Source: Chthoniobacter sp.
Lineage (GTDB): Bacteria; Verrucomicrobiota; Verrucomicrobiia; Chthoniobacterales; Chthoniobacteraceae
Direction of reading: 5' to 3'
DNA: 13,167 nucleotides
NCBI GenBank assembly: GCA_025351065.1
Contig: JANXWQ010000178.1
Location: 1-13,167, forward strand
Below, piece after piece: positions 1 through 8,269 of the stretch (position 1 is the stretch's first letter; the number at the start of each line of letters is the position of its first letter). The translations under genes and the position numbers were made by a program. The notes beneath the pieces are model-generated. The model was not told the DNA's origin. It searched no databases and worked only from the letters and a program-made list of their open reading frames with translations.

Positions 1-1
1 C

Positions 2-214
2 TTCGCCGGCGGCGGGTTTAAGCGCGGAAGCGTTTATGGCACCTCCGACCCGACCGGTTCGGAGCCGGATGCGGATCCGCTCACGGTCGAAAACATGGCC
101 GCGACCGTCTATCACCAGCTCGGCATCGCGCCGGAAAAGAAACTCATCGCGCCGGGGAACCGCCCGATCGACATCGTCCGCAATGGCACTGTCGTTTCCG
201 AGCTGCTGGCCTAA
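2..214 (+). CDS. DUF1501 family protein, C-terminal fragment
   Basis: This is the last 70 codons of a gene that begins before the window. The fragment starts FAGGGFKRGSVYGTSD, continues with an ENMAATVYHQLGI segment and ends NRPIDIVRNGTVVSELLA before TAA. A Gly-rich loop followed by a G-S-D/T turn, an 'A-T-Y-H-x-L-G-I' helix and a final 'RPI' strand is the normal C-terminus of DUF1501 proteins, which resemble the sulfatase/alkaline phosphatase fold and usually carry a Tat signal at the N-terminus (not visible here). In PVC bacteria such genes sit beside DUF1549/DUF1553 cytochrome genes, as here. The substrate is unknown. The next gene lies about 175 bases downstream, a gap largely filled by an inverted repeat, so co-transcription is likely but less certain than for the genes that follow. 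Confidence 0.85.
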   Translation, partial: FAGGGFKRGSVYGTSDPTGSEPDADPLTVENMAATVYHQLGIAPEKKLIAPGNRPIDIVRNGTVVSELLA

Positions 215-255
215 AGCCGTGCGCACATCACGCTTCTCCGAGCCGCAGGCGGCTC

Positions 256-367
256 GGGTAGGGACGGCACCCCGTGCCGTCCGGGGCGAGCGCACCGAGG
301 CGGCGGGTCTGCCGCTGGCGGGCACGGGTTCACGTTCGCGGACGGGAGCGGAGTCCCGTCCCTACCC
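256..367. repeat. Inverted pair of GTAG hairpins (REP/BIME-like element)
   Basis: The ends are a perfect 12-base inverted repeat, GGGTAGGGACGG at 256-267 and CCGTCCCTACCC at 356-367. Each end also holds its own hairpin. On the left, GGACGGCAC (262-270) pairs with GTGCCGTCC (274-282) around a CCC loop. On the right, GGACGGGA (340-347) pairs with TCCCGTCC (354-361). Read inward from each end, each hairpin sits just after a GTAG tetranucleotide. A GTAG at the foot of a hairpin is the known hallmark of REP sequences mobilised by RAYT (TnpA-REP) transposases, and two in inverted orientation match a BIME. The family assignment is an inference from structure; no transposase is in the window. Confidence 0.75.
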
Positions 368-389
368 GCGCGTCATATTTGCGTTGGCG

Positions 390-2681
390 ATGCTCGCTGG
401 TTGCAGCGCCGCGCAGGCGGCTTCGCCCACGCTTTCACACTTGGTGCCCGGCGGCGGGCAGCGCGGGACGGAAGTGGAAGTCGTCTGCGAAGGCGGACGG
501 CTCGACGACGCCAAGGGGCTGCTTTTCTACGAGCATGGTTTGGAAGTGACGAGCGTCACCGAGGCAGCAGGCGGAAAGTTCAAGGCGAAGATCAAAATCG
601 CGCCCGACGCCGCGCTCGGCGAGCACAGCGTGCGCGTGTGGACGGCGACGGGCGTGGGCGACATGCGCACGTTTTATGTCACGCCGTATCCGCTGGTGAA
701 GGAGGCGGACGAAGCCAAGGACGCGGCGAAAAAGGATGAGCCGCAGGCCATTGCGCTGGGCACGACGGTGTGGGGTCAGATTCAGGGCGAGGACGTGGAC
801 CGGTTCGTGGTCGAGGCGAAAAAGGGGCAGCGCATCTCGGCGGAGGTCGTCGCCGTGCGGCTGCAGCCGCGTGAGATTTTTGACTCGATGCTCACGCTCA
901 CCAAGGCCGACGGCACCTTGCTCGCGGAGAATGACGACAGCTCGCTGTTGCAGCAGGATCCGGTGCTCAGCTTCGTCGCGCCCGAGGACGGAAAATACAT
1001 CCTCGCGCTCAAGGACAGCACCAACGCCGCGCCCGGTGCCGGCCATTATCTTTTGCACGTCGGCTCGTTCCCGCGCCCGCTCACGGTCTATCCGGCGGGC
1101 GGTCAAGTCGGTGAGCAACTCAGCGTTACCTATCTCGGCGATGCCGCCGGCCCGCTGCCCGCGACGATCAAACTGCCCGCGCAGCCCGATCACCACTTCG
1201 CCGTTTTCCCCGAGCAAAACGGCCAGGTCGCGCCGTCACCGAACTGGCTGCGCGTGTCGCCTTTCCCGAACGTTCTAGAAGCCGAGCCGAACAACGCTGT
1301 GGACAAAGCGACCGCGACGGACAAGGCGCTGCCGCTCGCGTTCAACGGCGTGATCGGCGAAAAGGGTGACGTCGATTTTTTTAAATTCACCGCGAAGAAA
1401 GACCAGGATTTCGACGTGAATGTCTTCGCGCGCCGGCTGCGTTCGCCCCTCGATCCGGTGTTGGAAATCTACGACGAAAAGGGCAATCGGATTCAGCAGA
1501 ACGACGACAGCGGCGGGCCGGACAGCTACCTCGGCTGGAAGGTGCCCGCCGACGGCAGCTACTGCATCGCGGTGAAAGATCAGCTCGGGCGCGGCGGGCC
1601 GACTTTCACCTATCGCGTCGAGGTCACGCCGAAGATCGCCGAAATCGCCGTGTGGCTGCCGGAGATGCAGCAAAACACGCAGGACCGGCAGACCATTTCC
1701 GTGGCGAAGGGCAACCGCTACGCCTCGCTCGTTAAAGTGAAACGCGACAACACCGGCGGCGACCTGACGTTCACGCCGAGCGCCCTGCCCGCAGGTGTCG
1801 TCATGAGCGCCGGTCCGATGCTCGGCGGCGTCGACACCATCCCCGTCGTCTTTGAAGCGGCGGCCGATGCCGCCGTGGCCACGCGCACTTTCGAGCTGAT
1901 CGCCAAACAGACCGACGGCAAGCCGGTCGAAAGCCGCATCGCGCATCCCATCGACATCGTGGAAAACGGCAACAACGCCCCGTACTACCGCATCGTCGCG
2001 GATAAGCTCGCCGTCGCTGTCGCCGAGGAAGCGCCTTTCAAAATCAAACTCGTCGAACCGAAAGTCCCGGTCGCGCAAAGCGGCTCGATGAGCCTGAAAG
2101 TCGTGGCCGAGCGGAAGGCGGATTTCAAAGGCAAGATCAACCTCGCCCTGCTCTACGCGCCGCCAGGCATCGGCACCGCGGGCTCGGCGGAGATCAAGGA
2201 AAACGAGAACGAAGGCATCGTCCCGCTCAGCGCGAACGGCGACGCGCAGGTGAAGAAATGGAAGATCACCGTGGTCGGCTCGACGGACGTTGGCAAAGGC
2301 CCGGTCTGGGTTTCCACGCAGCTCGCCGATCTCGAAATCATCCCGCCATTTCTCGGCGGACAAATCGTCCGCACCTTTGTCGATCAGGGCGACAAGACCG
2401 TCGTGACCGTGAAGCTCCAGCAGAAAGCGCCGTTCGAGGGGAAGGCGAAAATCCAGCTCCTCGGGCTGCCCAACAAAGTCACCGCCGCCGACCGCGAAAT
2501 CACCAAGGACGACACCGAGGTGAAGTTTGAAGTGCAGGCGGACCTCACGAGCCCGGTCGCGCGCCACGGCTCGCTTTTCTGCCAGGTCGCCGTGCCGCAA
2601 AACGGCGAGGTGATTTTGCAGACCTTCGGGCAGGGCGGCATCCTGCGCGTTGACCCCGCCGCCAAGACCGCAGCGAAGTAG
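390..2681 (+). CDS. Secreted or lipid-anchored protein with two PPC domains
   Basis: The product has about 763 residues from the ATG at 390. After a short leader comes an Ig/IPT-like strand region (PGGGQRGTEVEVVCEGGRL). PPC domain 1 spans about residues 125-225 and contains 'EDVDRF' and 'AENDDSS'. PPC domain 2 spans about 318-413 and contains 'KGDVDFFKF' and 'QQNDDSGG'. A beta-rich C-terminal half of about 350 residues follows that I do not recognise. PPC domains are beta-sandwiches found in exported enzymes and surface proteins. Here there is no protease domain, so the protein is probably structural or ligand-binding. The start is uncertain: ATG 390 gives a leader (MLAGCSAAQA) too short and uncharged to be a normal signal peptide, although the frame is open upstream to 36 through the repeat at 256-367. 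The in-frame VIFALAMLAGC looks like a hydrophobic core plus lipobox. Alternative starts are TTG 384 and ATG 183. The gene ends 8 bases before the DUF1549/DUF1553 gene. Confidence 0.85.
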   Translation: MLAGCSAAQAASPTLSHLVPGGGQRGTEVEVVCEGGRLDDAKGLLFYEHGLEVTSVTEAAGGKFKAKIKIAPDAALGEHSVRVWTATGVGDMRTFYVTPYPLVKEADEAKDAAKKDEPQAIALGTTVWGQIQGEDVDRFVVEAKKGQRISAEVVAVRLQPREIFDSMLTLTKADGTLLAENDDSSLLQQDPVLSFVAPEDGKYILALKDSTNAAPGAGHYLLHVGSFPRPLTVYPAGGQVGEQLSVTYLGDAAGPLPATIKLPAQPDHHFAVFPEQNGQVAPSPNWLRVSPFPNVLEAEPNNAVDKATATDKALPLAFNGVIGEKGDVDFFKFTAKKDQDFDVNVFARRLRSPLDPVLEIYDEKGNRIQQNDDSGGPDSYLGWKVPADGSYCIAVKDQLGRGGPTFTYRVEVTPKIAEIAVWLPEMQQNTQDRQTISVAKGNRYASLVKVKRDNTGGDLTFTPSALPAGVVMSAGPMLGGVDTIPVVFEAAADAAVATRTFELIAKQTDGKPVESRIAHPIDIVENGNNAPYYRIVADKLAVAVAEEAPFKIKLVEPKVPVAQSGSMSLKVVAERKADFKGKINLALLYAPPGIGTAGSAEIKENENEGIVPLSANGDAQVKKWKITVVGSTDVGKGPVWVSTQLADLEIIPPFLGGQIVRTFVDQGDKTVVTVKLQQKAPFEGKAKIQLLGLPNKVTAADREITKDDTEVKFEVQADLTSPVARHGSLFCQVAVPQNGEVILQTFGQGGILRVDPAAKTAAK

Positions 2682-2684
2682 GAA
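2680..2684 (+). promoter_or_regulatory. Probable ribosome binding site for the DUF1549/DUF1553 gene
   Basis: AGGAA overlaps the stop codon of the PPC gene and is followed by an A-rich spacer to the ATG at 2690. This is one of the few Shine-Dalgarno-like sites in the window and supports both the chosen start and translation from a shared message. It is short, so I treat it as probable only. Confidence 0.5.
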
Positions 2685-2689
2685 AAAAA

Positions 2690-5248
2690 ATGAAATCGAA
2701 ATCCCGTAACCCGCAATCCAAACGCCAGCGCGCGCAGCAGCACGTGAAGTGGGTGCTCGGCGCATGCGTCGCCACCGCGCTGGGCGGGGCGGGCATCGTC
2801 AGCCTGCTGACCTCCGCGCCCTCACCCGCCCGGGCCGAGGGCGAGGTCGTCGCCGCGGAGCCGCCCCTCAGCACGCCGACCGCGCCGCCCACCGGCCCGT
2901 TCACGCTCGATGTTTTCCCCGGCGACGTGAACCTCAAGACGGCGCGCGCCGTGCAGTCGCTCGTTGTCCGCATCACCGAGCAGAGCGGCGTGCAGCGCGA
3001 AGTCACCGGCCAGGCTGCGTTCACTTTCGCCGACCCGGCGAAGGCGAAAATCGATAAGGGCATCGTCGCCCCGCTGGCCGATGGCGACACCACTTTGAAA
3101 GTCGCTTACGCCGGCCAGTCCATCGATGTGCCGGTGAAAGTGGCCGACGTGCAGGCCGATCCCGCGATCTCTTTCCGCCGCGATGTCATGCCCGTCTTTC
3201 TCCGCTCCGGCTGCAACTCCGGCGGCTGCCACGGCTCGGCACGCGGCCAGGACGGCTTCCGCCTTTCGCTCTTCGGCTATGACCCCGAGGGCGACCACTT
3301 TCGCCTCACGCGCGAACTCGCCGGACGCCGCATCAACCTCGCGCTGCCCGCCGATTCCATGCTCCTCACGAAATGCGTGGGCGACGCGCCGCACACCGGC
3401 GGCAAGCTGTTTGAAAAGGACAGCCAGTACGCGAAGACGCTCATCCGCTGGCTCGAAGCCGGTGCGCCCAACGACCCGCCGACCGAGCCCACCTGCACGG
3501 GCGTCGAGATTTTGCCGAAGCGCATGGTGCTCGAAAGCCCCGGCCAGACGCATCGCGTCACCGTCCGCGCCACCTACTCCGACGGCACGCAGCGCGATGT
3601 CACGAACCTCGCGCTTTTCCTCACGAGCAACGAGGGCTCCGCGAAAATTTCCAAGGACGGCACCATCACCACCGGTCAGCGCGGCGAGGCTTTTGTCATG
3701 GCGCGGTTCGCCACGCACACCGTCGGCTCGCAGGTCATCGTTATTCCGAGGGATTTGAAATTCGAGTGGCCGCAGACCGCCGAGCGCAACTACATCGACA
3801 CGCTCGTCGATCAAAAGTTGCGCGATCTCCGCATCACGCCGTCCGAGGTTTGCAACGACGAGACCTTCCTGCGCCGCGCCCAGATCGACATCACCGGCGT
3901 GCTCGCCACGAGCGATGAGGTGGCGAAATTCGTAGCCGATCCTGACCCACAGAAGCGTGAGAAAAAGGTGGACGCGTTGCTGGCGAAGAATGAGTTCACC
4001 GACCTCTGGGCGCTGAAATGGAGCGAGCTGCTGCAGATCCGCACCGAGCAAAACAACGGCGGCTACAAGGCCACGCTCGGTTACTACAACTGGATCCACG
4101 AGCAGCTCGAAAAGAACGTGCCCATCAACCAGGTCGCCGCGCAACTCATCGCCGCGAGCGGCAGCAATCTCGAAAACCCGGCGGCGAACTACTACCAGAT
4201 CGAAACCGATCCGCTGAAGCTCGCGGAAGACACCGCGCAGGCTTTCATGGGCATCCGCATCCAGTGCGCGCAGTGCCACAACCATCCCTTCGACCGCTGG
4301 ACGATGGACGATTACCGCGGCTTCGTCGCCTTTTTCACCCAAGTCGGACGCAAGCCCGGCGAAGACCCGCGCGAGAAAATCATTTTTGACCGGCACGACG
4401 GCGAGTCGAAACACCCCGTCGGCGACCGCGTAGTGCCGCCGAAATTTCTCGGCGGCGACGCCCCCGACACGAAGACCGTGGACCGCCGCGAGGCGCTCGC
4501 GAAGTGGCTGTCCGCGCCGGAGAATCCCTACTTCGCGCGACACATGGCGAACCTGATGTGGGCGCAGTACATGGGCCGCGGGATTATCGAGCCGGTCGAT
4601 GACGGACGCGTTTCCAACCCCGCGTCGAACCCCGAACTCCTCGCTGCGCTGACCAAAAAACTCGTCGAGTACAACTACGACATGCGCAAATTCGTCCGCG
4701 ACATCTGCAACTCGCGCACCTACCAGACCAGCACGCGGCAGAATGACACGAACCTCACCGACCAGCGCAACTTCGCCCACGCCACCATTCGCCGCATGCG
4801 CGCCGAAGTGCTGCTCGACTGCATCTCGCAAGTCACCGAGACGAAGGAAAAATACAAAGGCCTGCCCACCGGCGCGCACGCGGTCGAGATCGCCGACGGG
4901 CGCACCACGAACTACTTCCTGACGACCTTTGGCCGCACCACCCGCGAGACGCTTTGCGCCCGCGAAGAAGTCGGGCCGACGCTTTCGCAGGCGCTGCATT
5001 TCATCAACGGCGACACCGTCGAAAACAAGATCGCCGCCGGTGAGGTCATCAAAAAATTGCAGGGCGAAAAGAAGACGCCGCGCGAGATTACGCAGGAGCT
5101 TTACGTCCGCTGCTTTGGCCGCCAGCCGACCGAGGACGAGCTCCGCAAGCTCGAACCCATGTGGGGCGTGACCGAGCAGCAGCCCGCCGTTTTCAACGAC
5201 GTCTTCTGGGCGCTGCTGAATGCGAAGGAATTCATGTTCAACCACTGA
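2690..5248 (+). CDS. DUF1549/DUF1553 (PSCyt2/PSD1) protein with Ig-like and cytochrome-like domains
   Basis: The 852 residues look complete. A basic N-terminus and one hydrophobic segment (about 20-45, WVLGACVATALGG) act as membrane anchor or signal. A first Ig-like (BIG2-type) domain spans about 68-152. A cytochrome-like domain follows with C175-N-S-G-G-C180-H181, a CX4CH motif that replaces the usual CX2CH. A second Ig-like domain spans about 270-360. DUF1549/PSCyt2 begins near residue 367 (NYIDTLVDQKL) and holds a canonical c-heme motif, C526-A-Q-C529-H530, in CAQCHNHPFDRWTMDDY. DUF1553/PSD1 runs from about 598 (DRREALAKWL) to the terminal DVFWALLNAKEFMFNH, the normal family ending. The domains imply an exported redox protein. 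The substrate and electron partners are unknown. It lies 8 bases after the PPC gene and 6 bases before the WD40 gene, so all three should be co-expressed. Confidence 0.92.
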   Translation: MKSKSRNPQSKRQRAQQHVKWVLGACVATALGGAGIVSLLTSAPSPARAEGEVVAAEPPLSTPTAPPTGPFTLDVFPGDVNLKTARAVQSLVVRITEQSGVQREVTGQAAFTFADPAKAKIDKGIVAPLADGDTTLKVAYAGQSIDVPVKVADVQADPAISFRRDVMPVFLRSGCNSGGCHGSARGQDGFRLSLFGYDPEGDHFRLTRELAGRRINLALPADSMLLTKCVGDAPHTGGKLFEKDSQYAKTLIRWLEAGAPNDPPTEPTCTGVEILPKRMVLESPGQTHRVTVRATYSDGTQRDVTNLALFLTSNEGSAKISKDGTITTGQRGEAFVMARFATHTVGSQVIVIPRDLKFEWPQTAERNYIDTLVDQKLRDLRITPSEVCNDETFLRRAQIDITGVLATSDEVAKFVADPDPQKREKKVDALLAKNEFTDLWALKWSELLQIRTEQNNGGYKATLGYYNWIHEQLEKNVPINQVAAQLIAASGSNLENPAANYYQIETDPLKLAEDTAQAFMGIRIQCAQCHNHPFDRWTMDDYRGFVAFFTQVGRKPGEDPREKIIFDRHDGESKHPVGDRVVPPKFLGGDAPDTKTVDRREALAKWLSAPENPYFARHMANLMWAQYMGRGIIEPVDDGRVSNPASNPELLAALTKKLVEYNYDMRKFVRDICNSRTYQTSTRQNDTNLTDQRNFAHATIRRMRAEVLLDCISQVTETKEKYKGLPTGAHAVEIADGRTTNYFLTTFGRTTRETLCAREEVGPTLSQALHFINGDTVENKIAAGEVIKKLQGEKKTPREITQELYVRCFGRQPTEDELRKLEPMWGVTEQQPAVFNDVFWALLNAKEFMFNH

Positions 5249-5254
5249 GCCGCG

Positions 5255-8206
5255 GTGAAAAAGCTCGCGTCATTTTCCGCTCTCCTCGCCGCCTCCATCG
5301 CGGCCCGCGGGCAGGTGCCGGACAAGGTCAATTACAACGACCACGTCCTTCCCATTTTCCGCAACTCCTGCCTGAACTGTCACAACCCCGACAAGAAAAA
5401 GGCCGGACTCGACCTCTCGACCTTCCAAGGCGCGATCACTGGCAGCGAGAACGGCAAGGTGCTCAAATCCGGCGACGGCGCGGGCAGCCTGCTCATCAAA
5501 TGCGTCATGCCGGACGGCGACCCGAAGATGCCGCCGAAAGGCGACCGGCTGCCGGAAACCGAAATCGCCATCATCAAAAAGTGGATCGACGGCCAACTCC
5601 TCGAAACCGCCGGCGGCAAGGCCATCGCCGCCGCGGCCAACAACGTCCAGGTCGCCGTCGTTTCGCTCACCCGTCCCGACGGCCCACCGCCGATGCCGCA
5701 TGACCTGCCGCTCGACCCCGTCGTCCACACGTCGAAAACGAACGCGCTCACCGCGCTCGGTGCGAGCCCGTGGGCGCCGCTCGTCGCGCTCGGCGGGCAG
5801 AAGCAAATCCTGCTCTACAACACCGAAACGCTCGAACCGCTTGGCGTGCTGCCTTTCCCCGAGGGCTTCCCCACGATCATCCGCTTCAGCCGCAACGGGC
5901 AGCTCATCCTCACCGGCGGCGGGCGCGGCGGAAAGTCGGGCAAGGTCGTCATCTGGGACGTGCAGACCGGCGCGCGCATTGCCACCGTCGGCAATGAATT
6001 CGACCAGGTGCTCGCCGCCGACCTCAGCGCGGACCAGCAATTTGTCGCCCTCGGCGGGCCGGCGAAGCTGGTGAAAATCTACGCCACCAAAGACGGACGC
6101 CTCGTTCACTCCATCAAAAAACACACCGACTGGGTGACCGCGATTTCTTACTCGCCCGATGGCAAGCTCGTCGCCAGCGCGGATCGCAACGGCGGCGTCA
6201 TCGTTTGGGAAGCCGACAAGGGCAAGGAATACAACGTCCTCGCCGGGCACAAGGGCGCGGTCACGGGGCTGTCGTTTATGACCGGCGTCGTCGCCTCCGC
6301 GAGCGAGGACGCGACGATCAAACTGTGGGACGTGAAAGAGGGCAAAGAGATCAAGAGCTGGGCCGCGCATCCGGGCGGCGTGCAAAGCGTGGACTTCACG
6401 CCCGACGGGCGGCTCGTCTCGTGCGGACGCGACAAGATCGCGAGAGTCTGGGACCAGACGGGCAAGCAACTCATGGCCAGTGAGGCATTTGGCGACATCG
6501 CGCTGCGCGCGGAGATGGCTGGCGAGCGCATCGTCGCGGGCGACTGGAGCGGCGAGGTGCGCGTGTGGTCGCTCGACGGCAAGCGCGTCGGCGACCTGAA
6601 CCCGAACCCGCCCACCATCGCGGAACGGCTCGCCGCCGCGACGAAGCAGATTACCGATGTGCAGGCGTCGGTGCCCGAGTTGCAAAAGCAGATCGCCGCC
6701 GCCGAGGAGAAGCTCAAAGCCGAGATGGCAGGCAACGAGGAAAAGCGCAAAGCCGAGATGCTCGCCGCCGAGGAGAAAAAGAAGGCCGACATCGCCGCGG
6801 CGGAAACGAAGCGCAAGGAAGCGCTGGTCGGCGTCGAGGCGGCGAAGGTCGCGCCGCAGCAATTGGAAAAGCGCATCGCCGACATCAATGCGGCGATGAT
6901 TCCGCTGCGCGCCGCGCGGGATTCCGCCGCTAGCGTGGCGGATGCGGCGGCGAAGATTCTCGCTTTCAAGCAAACGCAGAACGCGCCGGCCACCGAGATT
7001 GCTGAGGCCAACAAGGAAGCTGTCACTCGCATTGCCGCGCGTGATGCGGCGCAAAAAATCGTGGACGCGAAGAAGGCCGAAGTCGCGCAGGCCGAAGCCG
7101 CCGTCACGACGGCCAAGGCCGAGCAGCCCGCGAAAATCGCCGCCGCCGAGAAAGCCGTGCAGGACATCGCCGCGCAAATCACCGCGCTCCAGCAGGCACC
7201 CGCCGCGCCGCCTGCCGCGCCGGTGGATTCGCCGGTGGCGCAGGAGATTGCGAAGGCGAAAGCCAGCATCGCGGCAAGTTCGGCACAGATCGCCGCCGCG
7301 CAGGCCGAACTCGACAAATGGCGCGGCGCGCAAGTGCTGCAAAACGTCCACAACGCCCGCCAGATGGTCGCCGACAAACAGGCGCTCTACGACGGCCTCG
7401 TGCAGGCCGTGAAGGACGCGCCTCTCGCCATCGAGCGCGCGCACGGCGACCTCGCCGCCGCGGAAAAAACCACCGCCGAAGCCCCCGCGAAGCTCAAGGA
7501 AAAGGAGACGCTTTTCGCCGAAGCCCAGCAGGCCGCGACCGCGAAAAAAGCCGCGCTCGACACCGCGCAGGCCGGCGTAACCGAAAAGGAAAAAGCGCTC
7601 AAGGCGCTGATCGACGCACCCAAGACCGCGCCCGCGCCTGCCGCCCCGAACCTCGACGCTCTCGCGAAGAAAGTCGCCGACCTCAACGCCGAAATCGCCA
7701 AACGGCGCGAAGTCCGCATGACCAAGACCGCCGGGACGCCCGAGTACAAGGTGGAGGACGATAAAGTGCAGGCCATCAAGCCCGAAATCGCCGCCGCCCA
7801 AGCCGCGCTCGACGTCGCTAAAGGTGGCACACCCGCCGCACCCGCCGCACCCGACCCCAAGCCCGCGAAAGACGAACTCGCCAAAGCCACGGTAGCCCTC
7901 AACGCCGCGAAAGCCGACGCGAAACCCGCCGAAGTGAAACTCGCCGCCGCCGAAAAAGCCCTCGCCGCCCTGCGCAAAGAAGTGGAAGCCGCCACTCAGC
8001 TTGCTGCCAAGCTCCGCAAAGATTTGCCTGCTATCGAAAAGACCGCGCTTGCGGCCAAAGCCCAGGCCGAGAACGACGCGCAGATTGCCGCGCGCGAAGT
8101 CGAGGCCGCGAAAGTGGAAGCCGAAAAACGCCGCGCCGCCTACGAAACCCTCAAGGCCGGCACACCCAAATCCGCCGCCCTCAGCCCGCCTGCCGCGCAG
8201 CTTTGA
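5255..8206 (+). CDS. Exported cytochrome c (PSCyt1)-WD40 propeller-coiled coil fusion protein
   Basis: The product has 983 residues from a GTG start 6 bases after the previous stop. That start gives a good Sec signal (KKLASFSALLAASIAARG). A PSCyt1 domain spans about 27-115, with heme motif C39-L-N-C42-H43 and a downstream 'PKMPPKGDRLP' segment whose Met could be the axial ligand. I count seven WD40 blades over about 160-451 (e.g. GVIVWEADKG, ATIKLWDVKEG, IARVWDQTG, EVRVWSLDG), enough for a closed propeller. From about 453 to the end the protein is Ala/Lys/Glu-rich coiled coil, broken by Pro/Ala hinges near 646-662, 787-797 and 857-870. Residues 482-525 are four tandem 11-residue repeats. PSCyt1-WD40 fusions are common in PVC cytochrome clusters. 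The very long tail is less usual and suggests a rod or spacer role. Function beyond likely heme binding and protein contacts is unknown. Confidence 0.9.
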   Translation: MKKLASFSALLAASIAARGQVPDKVNYNDHVLPIFRNSCLNCHNPDKKKAGLDLSTFQGAITGSENGKVLKSGDGAGSLLIKCVMPDGDPKMPPKGDRLPETEIAIIKKWIDGQLLETAGGKAIAAAANNVQVAVVSLTRPDGPPPMPHDLPLDPVVHTSKTNALTALGASPWAPLVALGGQKQILLYNTETLEPLGVLPFPEGFPTIIRFSRNGQLILTGGGRGGKSGKVVIWDVQTGARIATVGNEFDQVLAADLSADQQFVALGGPAKLVKIYATKDGRLVHSIKKHTDWVTAISYSPDGKLVASADRNGGVIVWEADKGKEYNVLAGHKGAVTGLSFMTGVVASASEDATIKLWDVKEGKEIKSWAAHPGGVQSVDFTPDGRLVSCGRDKIARVWDQTGKQLMASEAFGDIALRAEMAGERIVAGDWSGEVRVWSLDGKRVGDLNPNPPTIAERLAAATKQITDVQASVPELQKQIAAAEEKLKAEMAGNEEKRKAEMLAAEEKKKADIAAAETKRKEALVGVEAAKVAPQQLEKRIADINAAMIPLRAARDSAASVADAAAKILAFKQTQNAPATEIAEANKEAVTRIAARDAAQKIVDAKKAEVAQAEAAVTTAKAEQPAKIAAAEKAVQDIAAQITALQQAPAAPPAAPVDSPVAQEIAKAKASIAASSAQIAAAQAELDKWRGAQVLQNVHNARQMVADKQALYDGLVQAVKDAPLAIERAHGDLAAAEKTTAEAPAKLKEKETLFAEAQQAATAKKAALDTAQAGVTEKEKALKALIDAPKTAPAPAAPNLDALAKKVADLNAEIAKRREVRMTKTAGTPEYKVEDDKVQAIKPEIAAAQAALDVAKGGTPAAPAAPDPKPAKDELAKATVALNAAKADAKPAEVKLAAAEKALAALRKEVEAATQLAAKLRKDLPAIEKTALAAKAQAENDAQIAAREVEAAKVEAEKRRAAYETLKAGTPKSAALSPPAAQL
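6698..6829 (+). repeat. Four tandem 33-base units coding an 11-residue coiled-coil repeat
   Basis: Inside the coiled-coil tail, residues 482-525 read AAEEKLKAEMA, GNEEKRKAEML, AAEEKKKADIA and AAETKRKEALV, four consecutive 11-residue units with a shared (A)xExKxKxE/D pattern. Eleven-residue (hendecad) periodicity is known from straight or slightly right-handed coiled coils, unlike the usual heptads. The DNA units are similar but not identical, so the duplication is old or kept by selection on the protein. Confidence 0.8.
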
Positions 8207-8269
8207 ACGGATGGATGGAAACGCGCGGCAGACGGTGATGCCGCTTGCGGCCCATCGTAAACCCCCTGC

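Noticed and set aside
36..389. Upstream extension of the PPC frame to ATG 36
   Set aside because: The added residues are Arg/Ser-rich, overlap the DUF1501 gene in another frame and cross the repeat; they look like chance open frame. The ATG at 183 is possible but unlikely for the same reason.
6698..6829. CRISPR-like direct repeats
   Set aside because: The 33-base units are contiguous without spacers, diverged at the DNA level and in frame within a coding region, so they are protein repeats.
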